Part shown: piece by piece, positions 8,544 to 13,366 of the stretch | Layout of the letters: each line of letters opens with the position of its first letter | Position numbering within the stretch: the first letter of the stretch is position 1 | DNA from: Clostridiales bacterium UBA1248 | GTDB lineage: Bacteria; Bacillota; Clostridia; Oscillospirales; CAG-272 | Direction of reading: 5' to 3' | NCBI GenBank assembly: GCA_002308615.1 | Contig: DBWC01000089.1 | Coordinates: 5,648-19,013, forward strand | Length of the DNA: 13,366 nucleotides | Notes under the pieces: generated by a model | Told to the model about the DNA's origin: nothing | What the model saw: the letters and a program-made list of their open reading frames with translations, nothing else | The model's database searches: none | Program-made: the position numbers and the translations under genes

Positions 8544-8995
8544 GGTCTGCTCACCGCCTTTACGTAGTTATCAAGCGTATAGATCTCATCGTAATTTTCG
8601 TCGGATACGCTGATATCCATACGCGCTTTGCCGTTTGCGTAGTCGTAAGTCACGCGAAGCCCCACGCTGTAGCCGTACGTCTGCATGTAGTAGTACGCGT
8701 ACTGGTACGTGTATTCGTCAAATTCGTCTTTTGTTTCGTCGTAGAGCTTGCAGTCATACTCCGCGTCCTGTATCATATATATCGTGCGGTTGAATTCTTT
8801 GTAATCCCCCGCGAATTTGAAGCACTCTATCGTGCTTTCCGCCATTGTAACGGCTCTGTTTCTTATAAGCATCTTTGCGGAGGCGGACGCAAAATGCGAT
8901 ATCATGCTTATCGCGGCGGCGGACACGGCGACGACGATAGCCATAGCGATTATACACTCAGCCATGGAGACGCCGCGGTTATTCAGTTTTTTCAT
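8540..8995 (-). CDS. PilV/PulI-type minor pilin
   Basis: 151-residue prepilin. The leader MKKLNNRG is followed by VSMAE, giving cleavage after G8 and glutamate at the canonical mature position +5. A hydrophobic helix runs to about residue 34. The rest is a short globular domain rich in Tyr and Asp. GspI/PilV-type proteins start like this (RGxSMxE, then a short domain) and form part of the priming or tip complex with the neighbouring pilins. The ATG has AAGGAGA 7 bases upstream, which overlaps the stop of the previous gene. The assignment to the V/I class rests on the N-terminus, size and gene order, not on a domain match. Confidence 0.8.
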   Translation of the reverse strand: MKKLNNRGVSMAECIIAMAIVVAVSAAAISMISHFASASAKMLIRNRAVTMAESTIECFKFAGDYKEFNRTIYMIQDAEYDCKLYDETKDEFDEYTYQYAYYYMQTYGYSVGLRVTYDYANGKARMDISVSDENYDEIYTLDNYVKAVSRP

Positions 8996-9005
8996 GGCGT
9001 TCTCC

Positions 9006-9503
9006 TTACGTCTGTGTAGTCACTATAATGTTGTACGTTCCGTTTGAAAGCACGCTCGCGTTTGTCGCCGGCAGAGAATACAGCATACAGCAGTTTATTA
9101 TCGTCCTGCCCGTTTTCTCGCTTTTGCGTATCATTATGCGCAGCTCGCTTACGTATTCCAGAGGATATTCCGTTTTTTTATCCGGAAGCTCGTATGATAC
9201 GGTCTCTTTTTCTTTGTCGTATACAAAATCGTAATATATCGCCGCGTCGTTTTTGTCCGATGCTCTGAGAGTATTTTCACCGACGACGGCTATATCGTAG
9301 TTTTCGTTATCGTAATAAGAAACAAAATCGCGCAGGGCTGCGGATAAGCTGCGCTCGCTCTGCGTCAGTCTGTATCTTTCGATGCCTATATGCACCCAGC
9401 CGTTGCATATAACGGTAAAGGAGATGACCATAAGCGTCATAATGGTGACTATAGCCATAACTATTATCATTTCAGCCAGTGTCACGCCGCGTTTGCGCTT
9501 CAT
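9006..9503 (-). CDS. PilW/PulJ-type minor pilin
   Basis: 165-residue prepilin with leader MKRKRG and mature start VTLAE, so cleavage after G6 and glutamate at +5. The hydrophobic helix runs to about residue 30. It is followed by RYRLTQSERSLSAALRDFV, an amphipathic stretch of the kind seen at the start of GspJ/PilW globular domains. The remainder is predicted beta-rich and ends in YNIIVTTQT. AAGGAGA precedes the ATG. It sits first in a three-gene minor-pilin block with tight spacing (10 bases to the next gene), in the order expected for a J-I-K type tip complex. The subclass is an inference from order and N-terminus. Confidence 0.8.
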   Translation of the reverse strand: MKRKRGVTLAEMIIVMAIVTIMTLMVISFTVICNGWVHIGIERYRLTQSERSLSAALRDFVSYYDNENYDIAVVGENTLRASDKNDAAIYYDFVYDKEKETVSYELPDKKTEYPLEYVSELRIMIRKSEKTGRTIINCCMLYSLPATNASVLSNGTYNIIVTTQT

Positions 9504-9533
9504 TTAATTTCTCCTTTCTATTATATAAGGCAA

Positions 9534-9562
9534 GGCACTCGGCACTTTTTGTGCCGAGTGCC
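9534..9562 (-). promoter_or_regulatory. Strong hairpin in the 3' region of the major pilin mRNA
   Basis: A perfect 12-bp GC-rich stem (9534-9545 with 9551-9562) with a 5-base loop lies between the 193-residue pilin and the minor-pilin block. On the minus strand it is followed by TTGCCTTATATAA, not by a T-tract, so it is not a typical terminator. It may instead protect or process the upstream pilin mRNA, or partly attenuate read-through. The stem is seen directly; the role is inferred. Confidence 0.7.
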
Positions 9563-9645
9563 CGTTTATTTAATTTTCAGTCTTTAATATTTCTGCGTCG
9601 ATTTTACTATCACAATTATAGATCGCATAAAGAGATTTATTTTAT

Positions 9646-10227
9646 TTATGAATTCGCGCCTATAAACACAACCATTGTTTCCTGAATATCTGAAGTGTAG
9701 TAAACACGGATTTCGGGGGCATCTCCTTCACCGTTATATCCGGTATATGCTAATGTATAGTATTTACCATCGGTTGTAGGTGTGAAACCAGTTATAGCAG
9801 CTCCCGTGCATCCAGCTATCTTCGCTTTCATCACATTAAGAAGAAGTGCTTTGACAGCGTTTACTTTAGCTTCGTCTGTGCCTATAGCATCTGCCGTAAC
9901 ATATACAGCGTATACACCAGTTGAATACGGATTGATTGAAGCTGCATCAACATCAGCTTGCTGAAGCTTATTTCCAGAATATGTGAAAATATAGTTGAGT
10001 GACTGATCGGTGCTGTTGGTGATGCAAAAAGCGGTTCCTTCCGGAAGCGAGCCTTCGGTCAGGGCGAGTATGGAGTCAAGACCGGCTTTTGCCTGCTGCT
10101 GAGCGGCGGAGGCTCTGGCGGAAGCGGTAACGGACGAGAACGTCGGGATAAGTACTGCTGCGAGGATAGCGATAACGGCTATAACGATAACCAATTCAAC
10201 GATTGTAAAACCTTTTCTGTTTTTCAT
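9646..10227 (-). CDS. Canonical type IV prepilin, probable major pilin
   Basis: 193-residue prepilin. The leader MKNRKG is cleaved after G6, and the mature protein begins FTIVELVIVIAVIAILAAVL, a textbook class IVa pilin helix with glutamate at +5. The helix continues through an Ala-rich amphipathic part (35-55) into a globular domain with two cysteines (C68 and C139), which could form one disulfide. Size, simple layout, a long untranslated 3' region and a stabilising-type hairpin behind it suggest the abundant structural pilin; that is inference. The ribosome site is modest (AAAGAGAG). GC content falls from about 57-65% in the first third to about 40-45% in the rest. Confidence 0.88.
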   Translation of the reverse strand: MKNRKGFTIVELVIVIAVIAILAAVLIPTFSSVTASARASAAQQQAKAGLDSILALTEGSLPEGTAFCITNSTDQSLNYIFTYSGNKLQQADVDAASINPYSTGVYAVYVTADAIGTDEAKVNAVKALLLNVMKAKIAGCTGAAITGFTPTTDGKYYTLAYTGYNGEGDAPEIRVYYTSDIQETMVVFIGANS

Positions 10228-10322
10228 TATTATATAACTCTCTTTCTTTTTTATGTATTTTAGTTTTTGTTTTTTTGAAAAATTTTCGGTTGTTTATATT
10301 TTTTATGAAAGAAGAGTTTGTT
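10228..10322 (-). other. AT-rich intergenic leader of the major pilin gene
   Basis: This 95-base stretch between the 161-residue membrane protein and the probable major pilin is almost all A and T on both strands. I see no clear hairpin or well-spaced -35/-10 pair, although TATAAT occurs a few bases before the pilin ATG. It may act as an unstructured leader that eases ribosome loading. Confidence 0.4.
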
Positions 10323-10808
10323 TTAACAGTTCGCCCTGCAGTACATTTGTAATATCGGAACGGGCTTGCGGATATCGGAATACGTAAATACCGCGGGTTT
10401 TCTTTGTTTTCCGTGCGATAACGCAGCCGATCTGCGCCCGAGTATCCTTCTTATTTCTTTTCCGGCTCTGAAGCCGCCCACGAGTATGACGGCTACCGCC
10501 ATCACGATCACCGCGATGCAAACCGCGGCTATCGCCTTAAGGAACGGTATTGGCAACTCGCACGCGTAATTTGCAAGAGCCGAAAACGCGTGGAATATGT
10601 CTCCGCCGAATATTATGCTCTCGTCGGCTTTCTGATAAACGAAGCCCAGGTCGGCGATATCAACGATGAACATAAGATAAGTCCATACGATGACGTAGCC
10701 ATAGAGAACCGTATATATTGCGGCGGCGACCTTCATTTTACGTTTTAAAAGGAGGTGAGTAAAATATATGGCACAAAGAGACCACAGTGTGATCAATAGC
10801 ACTATCAT
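10323..10808 (-). CDS. Multi-span membrane protein of unknown function in the pilus operon
   Basis: 161-residue protein that I do not recognise. Hydrophobic spans are visible at about 1-20, 27-52 and 88-118, followed by a basic cytoplasmic-type tail (RAGKEIRR, GRRSAALSHGKQRK) that ends in two cysteines. There is no prepilin leader. The ATG at 10808 has a near-perfect AAGGAGGTGAG Shine-Dalgarno site, but that site is fully complementary to codons 17-21 of the same gene (see the inverted repeat). It lies between two prepilin genes, so an accessory role in pilus assembly in the membrane is a reasonable guess. It could stand in for missing PilN/PilO, but it has neither their single-span topology nor recognisable similarity to them. 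Confidence 0.75.
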   Translation of the reverse strand: MIVLLITLWSLCAIYFTHLLLKRKMKVAAAIYTVLYGYVIVWTYLMFIVDIADLGFVYQKADESIIFGGDIFHAFSALANYACELPIPFLKAIAAVCIAVIVMAVAVILVGGFRAGKEIRRILGRRSAALSHGKQRKPAVFTYSDIRKPVPILQMYCRANC

Positions 10809-10826
10809 TTAACTCACCTCCTTTTA
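10746..10826 (-). promoter_or_regulatory. Inverted repeat sequestering a ribosome binding site
   Basis: A perfect 15-bp inverted repeat has arms at 10746-10760 (TAAAAGGAGGTGAGT) and 10812-10826, separated by 51 bases. In the minus-strand mRNA the 5' arm is the Shine-Dalgarno site of the 161-residue gene, and the 3' arm lies inside its codons 17-21. The start codon lies in the loop. Pairing would hide the ribosome site. The inner arm also matches the CACCTCCTTT end of 16S rRNA. The repeat is seen directly; translational control is inferred. Confidence 0.75.
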
Positions 10827-10892
10827 TTAAGTCAATTTAAATTCTGATATTTGAAATATGTTTTATTCTGTTACGGATTATCCGGCTGTAAA

Positions 10893-12746
10893 TCAGTTGA
10901 TCTTTGCTTTGTTAAGATCGTATTTGTTTGTGCTTATATAGTAAGCGGGCAGACCAGAAGCAATTGTTGTACCGGAACTTATAGACAAATTTGCGTTAGC
11001 AGCACTTGCAACTGTACCTACAAGACCGGAAGCCTTGAGCGCAAGACCCTTTGCATTAACGGTAGCGCCCGAGAAGTCGTTATTACCTGAGAACGTTACT
11101 TTACAGTTGTTTGTGATATCACCTATAGCAGCACCTACCATTGTCGTGCCGTCAACAGATCCGTCAAACTTACAATCCTTAATAATCAGCTCAAAAATTC
11201 CGTTTGTCGTATATGATTTGCCATTATTCTTATAATTATTACCGTCATCAACACGACATACGAATCCTACAATACCGCCTATCGGACCATAGCCTGAACC
11301 TACGTATTGATAGTTATTGGAAACCTTTGCGGAAACCTTGCAGTTATCAATTGTAAGTTTGCCGCCAAGACGGTAATCCGGGTCTGCCGAACCGACATAA
11401 CCTACAAGGCCGGCACCGTCAGCGCCGCATATGACCTCACAAGAAGAATCGACTGTGATGTTTCTCAGAGTTACATCGGCCAAAATATGAGCCGTATTCT
11501 CTGTAACACCGCCGATAATACCAATGGAGTTACGCGAGTCAACAGGCTTTCCGTTGATCTGGAACTTTGTAAGCTCAAAGTCCATAGCCGGCTGATCGAG
11601 TTTGATGTTCTTGAACGTTACGTTCTCTATCGTGGTCTCACCGTAAACCGTTCCGAAGAAGCCGGTGACGAAGTACTTGGAGTTCGAACCTGTAAACGAA
11701 ACGGTCTGGCTGAAGCCCGTTGCGGAGGTCAGCTCGGCGCCGTTTATAACGATCGGGTTGGAAGCGTCGGTCGTTCCGAAGTAGCCCTCAAATTCTTTAA
11801 CGGCAGCCCATTCCTTACCGGAAACGTCTATCTGTGTGCCCGGTGCAAGAAGGATGGCGCAGTTGTTTGTGATCTGGCTCGTGTTCATCTGTGTAAACAG
11901 CGTGTAGACCATGTCGCCGGCTGCTTTCTGAGCGGAAGCGATATCGGCAGCAGTAGGAGTACCCGTCTGTGCAACCTGGATGTAGAATACGTTTTCCTGT
12001 ACTTCGCCGTTATTCTTAAGTACGGGGTTATCGGTATCGCCGACTGCGACGACCTGCATTGCAGCCTGAGCGGTGTTGCCCGCCGCACCGTAAAGTGTGG
12101 AGGTTATTTCCTTCGTACCGTAAACCTTATTCGCGCTGTTAAGATTAAGTGCGTCTTTTATCGCAGAGTTGGAGCCAAGCGTGCTTGTGATTGCCGCTGC
12201 GGCGGATTCCGCAGTTGTAGATCCAGCCACCGCATCGCTGCTGGCGAGACCGGAAAGGCTCGTCGTAGCGGAGCTGCTTCCGAGAGATACGTTCGTCTTT
12301 ATAGCGGTAAGCTGATTGTTGTTGTAAACAAAGAATTCACCGTTTGCATCGTGAGAAACAAGTTTCTTAACCGAAAACTCAGTCGGATATTCGATCTCAG
12401 CGGTGGATGCGTTGTAAAGCACCAGACGGTTTTCTGTGCTGTACCAGTAAACCTCGTAGCCCTGAGTCAGGCATACCCAGTTATCGCTGTTGTAGCCCGC
12501 GTTTGCAAGGACCTGCATCGCGCGCTCAATAGTAGTGGCTTTGCCGTGGAGCTCTTCATCAGCCGCAAGAGCTATATTCATTTCACGTACAGCCTGCTTA
12601 TCGGCAGACAGATTGGACTTTCTGATAAGGCGGGAGAACGTCGGAATCAGAACAGCCGCAAGTATGGCTATAACCGCTATAACGATTACCAACTCAACGA
12701 TGGTAAAACCCTTGCGGCGAGCCGTGTTGGTTTTAGTTTTTTTCAT
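10893..12746 (-). CDS. Large prepilin with GLUG/beta-helix-like adhesin region
   Basis: 617-residue prepilin, three times the size of an ordinary pilin. The leader ends RRKG13, and the mature helix begins FTIVE with the same first 26 residues as the 193-residue pilin. After the helix a conserved-looking small domain spans about 45-150. A Ser/Ala/Thr-rich linker (152-195) and a mixed region to about 335 follow, then a region with repeated short strands. Within that region GLUG-like turns are visible at IGIIGGV (408-414), GAGLVGYV (444-451), IGGIVGFV (489-496) and ASGLVGTV (572-579), as in surface adhesins with beta-helix folds. Eight cysteines are scattered through the exported part. AAAGGAA precedes the ATG. 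It is the first pilin of the operon and is probably an adhesive or tip-associated pilin; that is inference. It has no sortase or S-layer motif. Confidence 0.85.
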   Translation of the reverse strand: MKKTKTNTARRKGFTIVELVIVIAVIAILAAVLIPTFSRLIRKSNLSADKQAVREMNIALAADEELHGKATTIERAMQVLANAGYNSDNWVCLTQGYEVYWYSTENRLVLYNASTAEIEYPTEFSVKKLVSHDANGEFFVYNNNQLTAIKTNVSLGSSSATTSLSGLASSDAVAGSTTAESAAAAITSTLGSNSAIKDALNLNSANKVYGTKEITSTLYGAAGNTAQAAMQVVAVGDTDNPVLKNNGEVQENVFYIQVAQTGTPTAADIASAQKAAGDMVYTLFTQMNTSQITNNCAILLAPGTQIDVSGKEWAAVKEFEGYFGTTDASNPIVINGAELTSATGFSQTVSFTGSNSKYFVTGFFGTVYGETTIENVTFKNIKLDQPAMDFELTKFQINGKPVDSRNSIGIIGGVTENTAHILADVTLRNITVDSSCEVICGADGAGLVGYVGSADPDYRLGGKLTIDNCKVSAKVSNNYQYVGSGYGPIGGIVGFVCRVDDGNNYKNNGKSYTTNGIFELIIKDCKFDGSVDGTTMVGAAIGDITNNCKVTFSGNNDFSGATVNAKGLALKASGLVGTVASAANANLSISSGTTIASGLPAYYISTNKYDLNKAKIN

Positions 12747-12799
12747 ATGTTTTTCCTTTCATTGTTTAAGGCTTTTAACCTAAAATGTACGTTTTTTGA

Positions 12800-12943
12800 T
12801 CAAAGGGCAGCCAATGTTGTTGCAACGATTATAACTATAACCGCTATAGCAATAACTTCCAAGCCGATAAGGCACCAGGCTAAAACGCTGTTTACTTTGC
12901 CCTGTTCTTTGGCTTTTGCGGGTTTCTTTGCTTCTTCACTCAT
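12800..12943 (-). CDS. 47-residue single-span membrane protein opening the operon
   Basis: A short gene with an ATG at 12943 and TGA at 12800-12802. AAGGAG stands 11 bases upstream of the ATG, and the gene is the first after the operon promoter. The product begins MSEEAKKPAKAKEQGK, a Lys/Ala-rich soluble head, followed by a hydrophobic helix from about L21 to the C-terminus (L47), with GLEVIAIAV in the middle. The charge pattern predicts an N-inside, tail-anchored protein. The hydrophobic part loosely recalls a pilin helix, but the glutamate spacing after a glycine does not fit prepilin peptidase cleavage, so I do not call it a pilin. I do not recognise a family. The strong ribosome site, the promoter position and the sensible protein make it likely real. 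Confidence 0.75.
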   Translation of the reverse strand: MSEEAKKPAKAKEQGKVNSVLAWCLIGLEVIAIAVIVIIVATTLAAL

Positions 12944-13090
12944 GATCAGCTATTCTCCTTTTTATAAAATTTTGATTATTTGCCGCCCTGCAGAATTCTT
13001 ATGCATAAACGCGGCGGCGAGCCCGGGGTAATGCGGGAACGCACCGAAATTCAAGCGTAAAAAAACTGTCACAAGCAGGCAATTTTGATA
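12944..13090 (-). promoter_or_regulatory. Long 5' untranslated leader of the operon
   Basis: About 147 bases separate the inferred transcription start from the first start codon. The leader can form a GC stem (GCCGCC with GGCGGC, roughly 12981-13019) around a short AT-rich loop region. I looked for c-di-GMP-I and c-di-GMP-II riboswitch cores, which precede some clostridial pilus operons, and saw neither. No T-tract follows the stem, so it is not an obvious attenuator. Confidence 0.45.
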
Positions 13091-13096
13091 TTTTAT

Positions 13097-13125
13097 ATTA
13101 TATAGCATAAGGCGGCTTTTGTCAA
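13097..13125 (-). promoter_or_regulatory. Consensus housekeeping-sigma promoter of the pilus operon
   Basis: On the minus strand a perfect TTGACA (13125-13120) and a perfect TATAAT (13102-13097) are separated by exactly 17 bases. Transcription should start near 13090. An A/T-rich UP-like tract and the palindrome TTTTTCGAAAAA (13129-13140) lie just upstream of the -35 box. A full-consensus promoter implies strong basal expression unless a repressor acts. Confidence 0.88.
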
Positions 13126-13140
13126 TACTTTTTCGAAAAA

Positions 13141-13366
13141 AAATACAGGAAAATATTGAAATATTGATTAACCGGGTGTAAATTGAGGAATAATATCAAT
13201 GAATAATTATAGACCGAGTTGTTTTCATTACGTATTTTATGTAGTTATATTCCGATATTATACATATTTTTCCAAACCAAAACCGCCGCGCGCAGCGCCC
13301 GCGCCGCGCATATATAAATATTTATTCCCTATAATAGCCCGGATGAAATCTGCCGCTATGGCGACA
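13141..13366. other. AT-rich intergenic region upstream of the operon
   Basis: No convincing gene is visible to the end of the window. Most of it is AT-rich. A 27-base block at 13283-13309 is almost pure G and C, with GCGC-type self-complementarity and a T-rich stretch on its minus-strand 3' side; it might be the terminator of a gene beyond the right edge, but the stem is not clean. A TATAAT at 13330-13335 on the plus strand has no matching -35 box. Confidence 0.4.

Noticed and set aside
10768..10812. 14-codon plus-strand frame with a good ribosome site
   Set aside because: It lies inside the inverted repeat, antisense to the 161-residue gene, and its ribosome site is explained as the complement needed for the stem. 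Not called as a gene, but noted in the finding on the repeat.
10848..10860. Palindrome ATATTTGAAATAT between the large pilin and the 161-residue gene
   Set aside because: It is short and AT-only apart from one base, in AT-rich DNA where such palindromes arise by chance; there is no promoter next to it.
12962..13006. 14-codon leader peptide in the 5' untranslated region
   Set aside because: It starts at an ATG without a ribosome site and has no run of regulatory codons.
11307..13031. 574-codon open frame on the plus strand opposite the large pilin
   Set aside because: It is antisense to a well-supported prepilin gene and to the 47-codon gene and their ribosome sites. The product is rich in Cys, Arg and Val with no recognisable domain, as expected of a shadow frame in a moderate-GC gene.
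12944..13090. c-di-GMP riboswitch in the operon leader
   Set aside because: These switches often precede clostridial pilus genes, but I could not match the conserved core or paired helices in the leader.
13343..13366. Possible start of a plus-strand gene at the window end
   Set aside because: Only eight codons are visible, with no ribosome site and no matching -35 box for the nearby TATAAT.

Overview
The window is one long minus-strand operon for a Gram-positive type IV pilus (T4P) or type II-secretion-like pseudopilus machine. It runs from a consensus housekeeping promoter near 13100 down to a strong hairpin terminator at 22-55. The organism is most likely a member of the Clostridia (Firmicutes), probably an uncultured anaerobe. 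The reasons are strong AGGAGG-type ribosome binding sites, a TTGACA-N17-TATAAT promoter, heavy use of ATA isoleucine codons, moderate GC, T4P genes with no outer-membrane secretin gene, and AT-rich intergenic DNA. This placement is inference; there is no rRNA or housekeeping gene to confirm it.

The order of transcription, right to left, is as follows. A 47-codon single-span membrane protein (12800-12943) comes first. It is followed by a 617-residue prepilin with a large GLUG/beta-helix-like exported region (10893-12746), a 161-residue multi-span membrane protein (10323-10808) and a 193-residue canonical prepilin that looks like the major pilin (9646-10227). Then come three minor (pseudo)pilins, of the PilW/PulJ, PilV/PulI and PilX/PulK type (9006-9503, 8540-8995, 7950-8543). 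The assembly machinery follows: a divergent PilM-like actin-fold protein (6723-7931), prepilin peptidase PilD (5922-6707), platform protein PilC (4681-5895) and extension ATPase PilB (2966-4654). The last gene encodes a 959-residue soluble protein whose N-terminus resembles the GAP1-N2 (GTPase-associated protein 1) family (59-2938).

The parts fit one pathway. PilD trims the prepilins at the Gly before the hydrophobic helix. PilB hydrolyses ATP and drives PilC to insert pilins into a fibre. The minor pilins prime or cap the fibre, and the 617-residue pilin probably displays a binding domain. PilM normally links PilB to the inner-membrane proteins PilN and PilO, but neither of those is encoded here, and neither is a PilT retraction ATPase.

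The most unusual signals are: a 15-bp inverted repeat that would bury the ribosome binding site of the 161-residue protein; the GAP1-like gene built into a pilus operon; a Glu-Thr repeat tail encoded by hexanucleotide repeats on a minor pilin; the short membrane protein that opens the operon; and GC drops inside both large prepilin genes. I found no tRNA, rRNA, CRISPR array, insertion sequence or known riboswitch. Most other open frames, including a 574-codon frame on the plus strand opposite the large pilin, are shadows of the real genes.
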